Shown: positions 1-21,107 of the stretch, in pieces
Position numbering within the stretch: the first letter of the stretch is position 1
How the letters are laid out: every line of letters begins with the position of its first letter
Assembly: GCA_030248135.1 (NCBI GenBank)
Contig: JASANC010000155.1
Location: 1-64,000 of the forward strand
DNA: 64,000 nt
Reading direction: 5' to 3'
Source of the DNA: Theristus sp. LFF4_11
Lineage: Eukaryota; Nematoda; Chromadorea; Monhysterida; Xyalidae
Notes under the pieces: generated by a model
Database searches by the model: none
Seen by the model: only the letters and a program-made list of their open reading frames with translations
What the model was told of the DNA's origin: nothing
Position numbers and translations under genes: made by a program

Positions 1-3000
1 GCCGCAGAAACCAACGACCACCAAAAACAACAACACAGACGGAGCGTATTCCCGCAAAAAACGTGAATTGCTCCATAGTTCCCGGACTGAGCGACTCGTT
101 CCGTTGTTCACCAAACACCCGTGGTACTCGAAGCAAAAAACTGTTTTCTTTGAAAAACTAACCCATCTTTACTTCTTTTCCGTCTGTTTTTCACCCAGCC
201 AATCACTGACGAAACGCGCACAGCTCGAGTCGATCACGGTGTTCGGCCGCAACCTGAAGCAGCTGCTCCTGATGCAGCCCGTCCGAAACGTGCCGGTGCT
301 GGGCGTCGATCCGGGCTTTTTGCACGGCTGCAAGGTGGCGCTGGTCTCGGAGAACAGTAAGTGACTCCACCCAATGGTCACCATCGTCGTTGGCATTCGT
401 GATAGCGCGTTAGACTCGTTGCCTGGAGTTCGGGGGGTTCGAGCCCCGCCGACGGGTGTATAGGCACGAAATGACAGAGGAAACTCGATGGGCGAAACCG
501 CTTGACGGCGTTCTTTCTTTGTTTGCTTTTCTTGGTTATCCGTGGCAAAAAAAAACTCGCCAAAATCATTGGTTCGTTGTTTTAGTCTTTTTTCACAAAA
601 AATAACAACAGTTTAATTAAAACAAAGATCGAGTACTTGGCGTGGGCGTGTTTTATCTGTCGGCGCACACGGCGAAACCGCACCACGTGCAAAGCAGCCC
701 AAAACGGTCGACGAAAACAATGTTTCTAAGTATACCAGCAACGATCTTCGCGGTATTGTGTGCGAGATTGTTGGTGAGTTGCATTGCAACGTTGAAACAA
801 AACTATTTTGGAGACGGATGAAAGCGTTATCGGATTAAAAAAATTAAACCTCGTGTTGAACTCTAAGCGCACGGTCCTCTGGGTATGTTCCAGTTGTAGT
901 CATACGGTTCATAATTTTTTCATGATTCCCCTCCCAAGAGACTCTGTGTTACACTGTTTGTTGTACGTTTTTGTACCTTTGCCCATTCAACCAAATTGAG
1001 CAGATCAACTGACGTCACTTGGCTGTACGAATCTGAAAATCGCCGTCGGCAACGGCACCGCGTGTCGAGAAACTGAGCAGCTTGTGTCCGATCTGATAAA
1101 ACGGCAGCATTTCAAGCATTTGATCGTCGAATATTGGTTGGTTGCGTGGCCGATAATTTCACTGCTGACGTTCTGGACTGTCCCAAAGTCCTAAAACGAC
1201 CGTGCAGTTTGTTATAAAACACAGTAACACAAGCACGCAGTCGTCAAACAAACAAGTGGATTCGCCGTGCCTAACAGTGTATATGTGCAGTGTGCCTGTG
1301 TGTTTGTTTGTGGCCGTGTGCAACCGTTACATGCTATGGCTGAGCTCGTGGTCTTCAGACTAGAACTTTTCGTCAACACAGCGCTATCGTTCTTTTCAGT
1401 TGAAAAAAAAACTGAAAGCTTTTTTATTGAGCAAAAAAATGGTCCGACCGACCCTACATTTTTCATAATTTTCCTCGCATTATTGAAATTTGGAGCCAGT
1501 GTTAAAAGGTTGTTCAAAAATTAAGGGAAAATGTTAAAAAATTGCTAGTTTTTTTCAAATTTCAGTATCGTAAAGGAGGACGGCGCGTCGACGTACAGCG
1601 TGACGGAGCTGGCGCAAAAGGAGCTGCCTGATCTGGAGCCGAATCTGCGATCCGCCGGTCCGTGCGAACAGCTCAAGATTGAGCAGCTATAGCCTGTTTA
1701 TGTGAACGTATCAGACAGAAATGACGTCATTCGCTCTGGAACATGCGCTTGTTGTACAGTGGCGGCCAAGAGTTTGGAAACCCCCATGCGCGCGCGTGTG
1801 TGTGGTGGTATAGGTATATGCGTGCTTTTATTGTGCGTCTGTTCTCAACACATGCGAGCTTTGTTTTTGTGAACACAACAGTTGCTTGTTCCAAAACTCA
1901 AAAATATTTGCTTATGTGCATAGTAATAACGCAAAAATGCGCGATATGCAGTGCACGCAGGGGTTTCCAAACTTTTGGCCGCCACTGTATGTAGTACTGC
2001 GACCACTTGACTGTCAGTTTGGGCGATCCCTCGACCTGAAATCACACGTGAAGGGAGGAACCGAACGAAAAAAATTCTGGTGCGCCAATGCATAGCAAAC
2101 GGACGTTGAAAACAAGCACATGACGTCATTACGGTCCGACACGTCCGAATCAGTTTACAATAGATGATGATTGGTTTGGTGTTCTTAGTGTTTGTGCATC
2201 CTAATTGGCTTGATTCTATGTGAAAGTCATCTTTTTCGTTTATTTTCAGTCTCGATTGCCAGACGCCTCCAAGACCCACTATCGGAACTCGTGAAAATCG
2301 AGCCGAAACACATCGGCGTCGGCATGTACCAGGTGAAGGGTGACGGCTGGTTGTGAACGGTGATTGGTCCACTGAGCAGTCGGTTGTCTAATTGACAGTC
2401 CGTGTACAACAAACAGCAGACGATGAATACTTCCGTTTTATTTGTTATATCGTTTGATTCTTCTTGTCACCGATTGAGTTTACATTCAAAAAACATTTCA
2501 TTTTGATTACAGCACGACATCAACGAGAAGCAGCTGGCGCACGAATTGGACCAGACGGTCGAGGAGTGTGTCAGTTTTGTTGGCGTCGACTTGAACACGG
2601 CCTCGGTGGAGCTACTGCAGTTTGTCATGTTCTTGTGATCATTTTCTTTATGAAATGTTGCATGAAAACGACAACAAAAACGGGATGTCATGGTCGGCCT
2701 GGCTAATTTTGGTAGTACCATTTGTTGATTGGTTGGTTACGTCCTCTCTCCTCGTGTACAGTCGAACTCCAAATTATAGGCTATCAGCTGATTGGCACGT
2801 GATCACGTGATGCATGCTTTCTGCGCAGGGGTTGATACACTATTGCGGCCCGCAAAATTCCGGCCCGAAGAGTTGCGTCCCGCTCATTGCGGCCCGTTTG
2901 ATTTTGGCCCGAAGAAATCCGGCCCGCACCAGTCAAAGTCTAAACTACAGGATAGACGCTGCATCATCCACAGTATATTGCCCGCACGGAAAGCATGCAT

Positions 3001-5238
3001 CACGTGCTCGCCAACCAATCAACTGATAGCCGACAATTTATGGTTCGACTGTGTACACCACTTTCTCCAGACGTGTCGCTGGTCTGAATCGCTCGCTCGC
3101 TCAGCGCATCGTCGATCGACGCGACAGCAGCGGCGCGTATCGCGGCCGCACGGAGCTGACGCAAATCCGGGGCGTCGGTCCGAAGGTGTTCGAACAGTGT
3201 GCCGGTTTTGTACGGGTCGCATTTGTACGAGACGACGAACGACAACAATGGTTAGTCGACGGAACGTGCATTCTTTTGTCAGGTGGTTTTCGAGAGAAAC
3301 GAAACTTGTCATAATGGAATTTCTTGCATCCTTTGTTCAGCACTGAAAATCGGGCAATAAAGTCGGAGAAAAAGAAAGCCGCGAAAAAGGCCAAAGAATC
3401 GACGACGACGTCACCATTGGATGCGACCATCATTCATCCGGAGTCGTATGAACTTGCCGAGCGGTGAGTGGTTGTCTGTGTGGAATAGTTTTACAATAAA
3501 ACTCAATGCGTTTTATAAAATCAAAAACTGAAGTTTAGAAAATATTGGAAAAAGATGAAAGAAGCTCACAAAGGCATCCTAACCCTGAAAGCAAGTGTAG
3601 TTTCTCAAATACCGAAAGTGGTTCCGAGCTCTTACCACGGCTTCCGTTGTATTCGGTGTGCAATAATGCTGGATACGCTTATCTGATCGTTTTATTCCTC
3701 CGTTTTCGCTCATGCCCCTACACTTCACTGTCCAATAAATGTCCTTCTGATATGATAAAAGCGGGAAGCACAACGATCGTGCCCGGAAGCGCCGAATACG
3801 GTAGCGGTGGTAGATACCGTACTCCACGCACGGGCCGACCAGTTTTTCTGTAGCTAAAAGCTTAAAAAACAACGAAAAAAACCGAAACAGACTGATCGCG
3901 CAATGCGACTGCACGACATCCGACGTCGGCAGCGAGCGTCTTCGTGAACGCATCGCGACATTCAACGACAGTCGCCTGCAGCAGTTGCTCAACGACGACA
4001 ACGACGTCGCCGTCGCACGCTACATCGTGCAGGTGCTGCAGCGGCCGTTGGACTACGACATTCGCAGTGGTCGGTGGTGGTTGTTTGGAAAGATCCCGTT
4101 TTCGGTTTTTTTTCGTTTCACTTTCTTCGCGTCAACGTCAAACCGGGTCACGGTTTTTTGTGACCCTCACCCGGCACGTTACGTTGGACATTGTGTGGTG
4201 AAAGTGATCAATTTCGCGTTCGCCGCTGCACTGTGGCATCGTGGGAAAGTGGTTTATTTCACAGCTAGATCAAGGGAACGTCACTCCACAAAACGTGACT
4301 TATTTTCACACGTAACGGTCGTTTTTCTATTGCGGTGCAGCGAACGAAGCGCCCGTGTTCACGCAGTCCGTCCGCTCGTTGGCCGACCTCCGCCGTGGCA
4401 TGCGCGTCACTGGCGTTGTCGCCAACGTGGTGCCATTTGGCGCATTCGTTGACATTGGCGTCGGACACAGTGGTCTGTTGCACGTCAGCAAACTGAAGCC
4501 GCACTTGGGACGATCGCTCGCTGATCTGCAGGTACGGTCGATCTCTAAATTATAGGGAATCAGCTGATTGGTTGGTGGTGACGTGCATGCATGATTTCTG
4601 TGCAAACCAAACTCCGCCCCCACAGCAAAGCACGCATGACGTATCATCAACGACTACACTGATCCCCTATACTTTAGAGTTCGACTGTCTTATGTTATTT
4701 TTTGGTTCTGCGACTCAATGGCGTTTTTAGGCGTTTAAAGACAAAAGAAAAGTTATTTCATGCTTCGTGCGCAATTCAAGATTGCCTAAAGCGACTCGGT
4801 CACATCTCAGGGACTCGGGTCGCTTCGGCAATTTTAAATTGCCGCGTCACGCATGAAACGGATTCCCTGTCTACACATGCGCGCACTGGGTCGCACAACT
4901 AAAATAAAGATTATGTGTGAGCATGAGACTTCAAAATGTGAGAACATTGATGTGTGTGACTTTTTCGGCCATGTGGTTCTAGTGGGCTTCAATACAGGAA
5001 TATGAGACGAAGAAGACAAAACATCAATCACGAAAGGCTGAGTTGAGATTAGGAAGGCTGGGCGCCCATATTCGCCGATCTCACAAGCTTGTAACGATTT
5101 CCTTCCATCATTTTGAGTGGAATTTTTGTGTAGGTCGGCACACGATTGGAAGTTGAAATACTGAACATCGACGCCGCCACCGGCGGCTCGTCGGAGTCGA
5201 ACAAGAAAGAGAAGCCGAGAATCAGTTTAGGCTTGTGA
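1..5238 (+). CDS. SRBD1: S1 RNA-binding domain protein 1 (Tex/Spt6-like), 3' part, 5' end cut by window
   Basis: Eukaryotic relative of bacterial Tex and of Spt6, a probable nucleic-acid-binding protein whose exact role is poorly known. Exons by splice site and phase: 1(or 39)-120, 199-356, 628-729, 1004-1136, 1566-1657, 2250-2332, 2513-2619, 3071-3250, 3341-3463, 3891-4069, 4341-4531, 5134-5238; all phases close. Order of domains seen: YqgF/RNase H-like fold ([13 protein letters not shown], then [11 protein letters not shown]), the Tex signature [14 protein letters not shown] with [26 protein letters not shown] and [14 protein letters not shown], helix-hairpin-helix repeats ([40 protein letters not shown]), a linker [10 protein letters not shown], then a C-terminal S1 domain ([19 protein letters not shown]) ending ISLGL-stop. 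About 520 codons are in the window; the N-terminus lies upstream. The 628-729 exon is the least certain because its acceptor is AAAG. Identification is firm; function is inferred from family. Confidence 0.93.
377..512 (+). mobile_element. tRNA-derived SINE, copy A
   Basis: The tRNA-like head has complementary ends (CGTCG ... CGACG), an A-box-like stretch and a perfect B box GGTTCGAGCCC, giving an RNA polymerase III internal promoter. It is followed by a non-tRNA tail (GTGTATAGGCAC, ATGACAGAG, TCGATGGGCG). Head and tail both recur, inverted, at 37220-37350, which shows a dispersed SINE family rather than a functional tRNA. It lies in the second in-window intron of SRBD1. Confidence 0.72.
1703..2152. 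mobile_element. Inverted-repeat element related to the TGACGTCA MITE family
   Basis: Both ends carry ATGACGTCAT preceded by a GTATCAGAC / GTGTCGGAC type stretch in inverted orientation. Nested inside is a second inverted pair: CAGTGGCGGCCAAGAGTTTG near 1758 and its complement near 1961-1988. The terminal TGCGCTTGTTG next to the TGACGTCAT box matches the ends of the elements at 32513, 39748 and 60842, so this looks like a longer relative. It lies in the SRBD1 intron 1658-2249. Confidence 0.55.
2758..3058. mobile_element. MITE family M1, copy 1 (with internal tandem array)
   Basis: Terminal inverted repeats run from CAGTCGAACTCCAAATTATA through CTATCAGCTGATTGG at the left, and their complement (CCAACCAATCAACTGATAG ... 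GGTTCGACTG) closes the right side. Other copies of the family are at 4533, 13771 and 38290 and are about 150 bp. This one is about 300 bp because it carries a GGCCCG-rich array in the middle. It sits in the SRBD1 intron 2620-3070. Confidence 0.75.
2841..2930. repeat. 15-bp GGCCCG minisatellite inside MITE M1 copy 1
   Basis: Six tandem units of 13-16 bp built on ATT-N-CGGCCCG, for example ATTGCGGCCCGCAAA and ATTCCGGCCCGAAGAG. The units lie wholly within the MITE and are absent from the other M1 copies. Confidence 0.7.
4533..4692. mobile_element. MITE family M1, copy 2, abutting a splice donor
   Basis: The left end (CGGTCGATCTCTAAATTATA, GGGAATCAGCTGATTGG) begins two bases into the intron after the SRBD1 exon 4341-4531, so the element supplies most of the 5' splice site GTACGG. 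The right end is ATACTTTAGAGTTCGACTG. The interior has the CAAACCAAACTCCGCCCCCAC block also seen, inverted, in copy 4. Confidence 0.75.
4704..4900. mobile_element. MITE family M4, copy 1
   Basis: Ends are inverted: GTTCTGCGACTCAATGGCG at the left, with CGCACTGGGTCGCACAAC at the right. An inner inverted pair is TTTCATGC...GCAATTCAAGATTGCC with GGCAATTTTAAATTGCCGC...GCATGAAA. Relatives are at 26637, 27953 and 35008. It lies in the last SRBD1 intron. Confidence 0.65.
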
Positions 5239-5288
5239 CATATCAGATTTGTAGCAGAATTGTGAACGTGTCGTGTACTGAAGTGCTG

Positions 5289-5294
5289 AATAAA
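5289..5294 (+). promoter_or_regulatory. Candidate polyadenylation signal of SRBD1
   Basis: AATAAA lies 51 bp after the SRBD1 stop codon, a usual distance for a short 3' UTR. Confidence 0.5.
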
Positions 5295-5522
5295 AACTGG
5301 AACTGTACTGAACTTTTGTGGAAGACTTGTCCGTATACATACACACCGGAATCTTTCCGTTTGCATCGCATCGTATGTAGCCTGAACTATCGCGCGGTGC
5401 AATTCGACGCCATCCGAAGCGTGGGTCGTGCAAAGATTTGCGGGTGTTCTCACTTCAGGTTGCGGTATTCACCCGGCTTCAACTAGGAACGTGACTATGT
5501 GCTAAACGGCGGCGTCACGTGA

Positions 5523-5767
<245 letters not shown>

Positions 5768-8470
5768 CGCCCAACAAGTGGGAAAGGTAGTGACGCAATT
5801 TGGCCGATTGAGAGGGCTCGGTCGGGTGTGGACGCTGTGTAGGAGCTGCGTCGTCACGTGAATCTCTGGTAACGGTGACACGCAAAGACACGGCTTATTT
5901 CTGAGACTCGGAACACTCGGGGTTTGCTGTTCTTGTAATCTGTCTTTTACCAAAATAGAAATTAAACATGCGCAAGCAACAACTTGAAGAACGGTAAAGC
6001 TATAAAACAAAGCTGAATGAAGCTCCGAGGACGCTGAAACTGTCAGTTTTGCCCGTTTGCTCATGCTTGCCACCTTTTAGAAAGGTTTCGACGTTATAAC
6101 GAACTTTAACGAATCTACATACCCATCGTCACTTGTTTTGTAATTTATTTTGTGTCACTGTCATACGATTACTACAGATGTGAAAGAGTTCTGCGTGAAT
6201 CACACCTTGATTCTGATTACTCATTCAGTTCACACAGAAACAAGCAACAATCGACCAGAAGCAGAATTGACGTGTAATTACCGACTTTCACAGGTGTGTA
6301 CGCACAAATCAAGATCAAAGCACACGTTCGGCCAGATTTCGTCAAGTGCGCACACGCACACACACGTGCACACTCACCGGATGTCTGCGCCGCTATACAC
6401 CTTTCATGTCGGTTGACATTTATTGCGCAGTCCATTTGTGAATCTGAAACTCATTGCACTAATGGACTATCAGAAAAACTGGCGTCCAAGCAGCCGCCGT
6501 TGTATGTGTGTTTTTGAAGGTGCATATTTGCATGACTCAACTATGTCCGTGTGTGTGTGTATGCTAATTGACGCATAATTGCCCTCCGTGCGTTTGCGAA
6601 TGATTTTCGTCGTTTCATATTCAAGTTGAAAAAAGCACATAAAGCATATGAAAAACAACACACGCACGCAGCCGCAACAGAATGCTAGCAGACGAGCGCA
6701 TACATTAGCTCACATGCAAGCGCATGTGCTGTTGCTGAGCATTTTGATGCACTGGTTTTCAGTTGCACGTTCCGTTCAGCACTGCTCCGCTCGCTTTGGC
6801 ACTGCCATCGGCGCGTCCCATGGTGGTGTTGTTGTTGTTTGTCTGTGTTTTCTGCAGCGCGTGTGTCTCTGGTGCACCCTGTCATTGTCGCTTTCTTGAC
6901 TATCGACAAAAAACTTCCAAAAAAAACCACATTCTTCATGGTTCGCTCTCGATGCATGTAACGAGCGTTTGTCACTACACATATGCCAGTGGTATGATCA
7001 AAAAAAATGCACACAATGACCAATTGAACTCCCGCAACATGTTTCTCACACCATTTTGCGATCACAACAATTACAGCGGTGTGTGCGTGTAGAAGCAGGA
7101 AACACACTGTGAGCTCCGGCAGTGGAGATTGCTAGTTTGACGCTGAACTTCGGCCATGTGCATAGCGTTTTTTTTCTGGTGCACAGATATATTTCATGGT
7201 TTTTCACTGTTGTTGTCTCTGTGTGTGCTGTGTATGTGTCCGGCGAATCTAGCATACGCGGCAGCTGCTTGCACACGGACACACAAACATTTCGCCAACA
7301 AATCCACGCGCGCACACATGCCAGACATACACATGTATGCGTGTGTATTTTGCCAGGCTTGCGTTTGCCGCTCGTTCCTTGTGGTAGCTTCAGCACATTC
7401 CACAAAGCACATAATATACTCGAAAGCTTGCGCCTGTGCATTTTGCTTGTCCCGTAGTACCCGCGTCCATGTACACACGCTGCGAGACGTGTATATAGCT
7501 TAAAAACCGCGCCGCTGCGTGTTCCTGCGCGCTGTCACTGGCACACACGCTCATAAGCCGCCGCGTAACACGCAACGGCCGTATTTTCGTCAACTCGCAA
7601 CTCGCGAACCACGGATATCTTGCCGATAACTTCAGCCTCACACCTGACTGCAATTTGATCACACTGCACTGGAACCAAGAATCTGTGCGCCTTCCATGAA
7701 CGTTCATCGCGCTGCTCGTATCACATTGCCCTCAAGGCTTTGGCTAGGCGACGCTTTTGCTCGTGTGTTCGTCAAGCTGGCTAAAGACCCGTACATTTAA
7801 ACATATACATATATTTGTGCGTGTGTGCGTGTTGTTATATTGAACACGAGAAAAAGAAGTCCGATATACTGCGTGCACATATAATATGTTGTATATAACG
7901 CGCATAACGTTAGTTGGTGCGGTGTGCCGTTTTTCCTCGCGTTGGCACAGACAAGCAAGCCGGCCGCCTTGATCGGCTACTGCCGAACTCAACAACACAC
8001 ACAGTGCAATATGTTCTGCGCGCGTGTATTATTATGCGGCGCTTATATGTACGTACGTGTACACATATATACTTCAACTTGCCACCGGCCCCACAGCTGA
8101 CAGGCTTGTCGCTCGCTAGCGCTGCTGTGCGTGCCCCCCTCGTTCGGTCGTCCCCCTCGCGCCGCTAGTTTCTGCTCGCTTGCCCACATACAGCGCTGCG
8201 TGCGCGTGCGTGCTTCTTGCTCGTCAAAATGCTAACGCAGTGTGTGTGTGTGTGTATACACAACAAGGCTGCGCATAGTTTTGCTTGTGTATGCCGCCGC
8301 CGCTGTCTCCAGTAGAGTGAGTTCCATCCAGCGTCCGTTTGCTCTCCACCCCTCTCATCTATCCATGTGGCGGGCGCACACACACGCACACACCAGTTTA
8401 CTAGCAGCGCGCATTCATCTACTACTCAAACATGTATTATGCGCTGCGTTTGTGTGTGGCTCGACTATCG

Positions 8471-8631
<161 letters not shown>

Positions 8632-11600
8632 CCACACAAAGTTGTGTGTGTGTGTTTGTGTGCTAGTCCGGCTCTCAATCCTGGAGCTTCGCCGCCGTGT
8701 GCGCGCGCGGACTCTTTTTTGCCGCTTCAGCTAACATCTCGCGCCGTTGGAAATATTTTTTCTACACTTTTATTTTTTTCTCTTCTCCGAGTTCGTTTCT
8801 CCGTGTGTGTGTGTGTTTGTGTTCGTTGTCTTTTATTTGCGCGTTTCGCGTTGTGTGTTGTGTTGTCTTTGCCGCTGCACACCACCTCTGCTGCCTTCTT
8901 ATGCACATTTACGCCCAGCAATGCACTAAACACCGGCGCACTCCGGATCGTGTGTTCTGGCGTGTGTTGTTCGCCTTTATTTCGTCCCCCGACGTTTATG
9001 TCCGCAACGCACAGCGTCTTTTGTCGCGCTGCTTGCTACTTCGCTGTCACCGCATAAAAACGCGCGCGCGAAAGGTGCTTTACAGAATTTTTAAAATACT
9101 TATTACTTTGCTTGACAATATTATTGTGCTCGCGCTCCGGCCCACCAAAAAACGGGTTCACGGATCGTCGTGCTGCACAATGCGCAAACGTTGAACTTCT
9201 GTTGAATGCTGCCGTATTAGCAGTTTTTGAAACGCGCACTTGTGTGTGGTGCGCTAAAGTGTGCGCGACGCTTCGGGCGACTTCTGTCCAGCAAAAATGA
9301 TGTGTGTCTGCGTTCGCTCTCGTGTTCAACGTTTCAGCGTTCCGCATAGACAGTTTGTCAAAAGCTCATTGGTATGGTTTTTTTCATTGTGTGTGTGTGT
9401 TTGTTGTTCAACGCTATTCGCACACAGCTTTTTTCTTTTCTTTTTCTGAACAGCTGTATCTTTTGCAACTGTGTTGTATTGTTGTTTTTTTTATTTTTTC
9501 CCCGGTGTTGTCCTCACTTGAAATCCAACGCTAGCGAACTTTGTGGAAAATGCGCATAAATTTTTGTTGGGATATTTGCGCTGTCCCGGGCTGTGAGGGC
9601 TTTTGAAACTTCACGCCAGCTTATACCTATTCTTTTGTTTCGTTTGTTCTCCGTTTGTTTGTTTTTTGATTCCTTCTCATAAAGCCAGAGGACGAAACTA
9701 ACAGGTGGATATTGCCAGACGCTGTTATTTTATTTCTGAAATTGTCTGTCAGCAAATTCAACCTTGTTATGAGGGAGTAATAATGATTTTTAATAGAACG
9801 GTAAGAGAGATTTCATGTTTTTTTGTTGATTTGCAGGCACTCCATATCGTCATATTGTCATACATATGTACAATGTAACGTTATATGTCAATTTTCTCTC
9901 GAACTTTCAAGGTACACTGTGTACGTGTGAAAAATCTTCAATTTATTCGTCATAAAATTCGAAATAGAACCGTGTTTTTCATGGTTGTGCGTTGAAGAAA
10001 CCCGATTTATCAAACATGCCGGTGTCCGCCGGACGATTGTTATAGTTCATCCATAAAATCAATCTTCGCCCTTTTTGCATTGTCGCTCGGCCTCGGCACT
10101 GAATCATATCCGGAAAATTATTTTAAACAATCTGGTTTGCAGTGTAATGCACAAGCACAGTTTGTTTGTTTTTTAAGATTTACTGGCTAAGATTAAAAAT
10201 AGGAAGTTAAACGCGCCAGGGTGACTAGCGTTCCCTCGATTTTTAGTTTTGTAAAATGTTTTATCGTTTTTAGACTTGTTCTTCTGAGCCACCATGATTC
10301 ATGATTCCGATGATAATGTCGTAAAACTTCGAAAGTGCGTTTTTATATTTTTCTCTGTCAAAGCCAAACATCTGGGGCTTTTTACTGTTCGTTGTTATAG
10401 AGACTATATGGTCGCTAGCTTACTTTTTATGCAGTATAAACATTTTTTTTCACCGAAGTTTGACTGGACACGTGTCAAAATAGCCAAAAAATACTCAACA
10501 CCCACTAATACGAATCTGACGGACCACGGAACTTCACAGCGGCAACGTTGACGCTAATGCAATGCTAAAATTTCCATTGTAAAACAAGCATATCAGGGCG
10601 AATGAGTCAAATCCCCCCGGTTTTTGAAGCGCATTTTGACGTTGAAAACCGACATGCTTATTGGAAAGGTATACCGAACAATTTTAATTGTCGCACATTG
10701 CAAGCTGACGCATATTGCTAATTGGCTAATGTTTCTTTTACTCACACATATGAAATCATGTGTGTCATTGAAAGTTGTCAATGTGATTAACAGGGCTTTC
10801 GATCAATCATTTCGATTGAAATCTACTACATGTATATGGTCAAAAGTTCAGTTCCAACCAGCGGCAAAAGAACACATGCCGTTTACTTTAGAAAAGTTTT
10901 TTTTGTCGATCAGCATTACACGCTGCACATCGAATTGAGAGCGCACGCAGCTGTCAAACAAACAAAACATGCTAACAAAAGGCATCTTTGAACCGACAAA
11001 GCATCAGCAACGATCAGAAAGCGCTAATGCTGCATTACATTGGCGCAACACAGCTTGCATGTGCACTCGCTCCCCCATATGGGGACAGTCCGATGATGCA
11101 TAGCCGAAAGACGTTTTGATGGATGATCGTCATGTTTCACTGCAACGTGTGCAAACCGCCTCAAAAAATGCAACTTTCGTTCTGTCACTTCTCACAAGGT
11201 TTCATGTCCGGGTTGTCATTTCGGTGCATCGTAAGAATTGTGCGCAAAAAACGGTTTACTTTAGCATGTCAGGTTAGAAACTGTTTCACGGTCCGCTTCT
11301 GTACTAATAATTCTCCACGGTGATTTTTGTATCGCAGTTTTTTTAGTTATTATTCAAACGTTGTTTTAAAAGAATGTGGTTGTTAACTGATTATCCTGCA
11401 AGCACACCCTGTCAGATTTTTTCAGCACCAAAACAGCTGACCTCAGGTCTGACTGACTAAACAGACCCTTTTTTGCACGCGCTGAGTTTGGTCAGTCAGT
11501 ACAACGAACGAACTCAACAATAAAAAATCAATATCGATTGAAATCGATAAAAAACGGAATCATCGGCCGTGATGATGAGGACGTTCCGCCTTTGCTAACC

Positions 11601-11883
11601 GACGATCCGGTTCCAAATTCACCAAACTCACTTCAAAAGCACTCGTTTGACGGATTCTATCGCCATTTCCCAGCCCGATTTCTAGTCGAAATATTATACA
11701 AGAAGGAATTTATTGCTCTGCGGTGACGGATATATTGAATAAAAATAGAATCATCGAGGTGGCAAGCGTGATCAGCAGCGAATCGGGTCTGATGCTTGGT
11801 ATTTCTGGGTTCGGCGGTTCGTGAACGATGCGATCACGTGATCACGACCAACAACACCAGCGACGTATCGCTATCGGCAACGA

Positions 11884-11889
11884 CGACAA

Positions 11890-11984
<95 letters not shown>

Positions 11985-12001
11985 ACAGCAACAACAACAA
12001 C
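11884..12001. repeat. (AAC)n microsatellite just upstream of junctophilin
   Basis: AAC repeats end about 115 bp before the junctophilin start codon, so they are probably in its 5' UTR or core promoter. Confidence 0.95.
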
Positions 12002-12101
12002 CGTGTCCGGTGACCACACGTCCGTTCATCCATCATCATCATCGCAAAGTGTAGCAGGGAGACCAGCTTTTGCGGATTTCAGTTGTTGCGAAATCGCCTA
12101 G

Positions 12102-21107
<9,006 letters not shown>

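Noticed and set aside
377..447. Functional tRNA gene
   Set aside because: The anticodon arm does not fold properly and the same head with the same tail occurs elsewhere, which fits a SINE.
11538..11726. 62-codon ORF upstream of junctophilin
   Set aside because: Some codon-like look but no motif, no splice partners and no homologue that I recognise.
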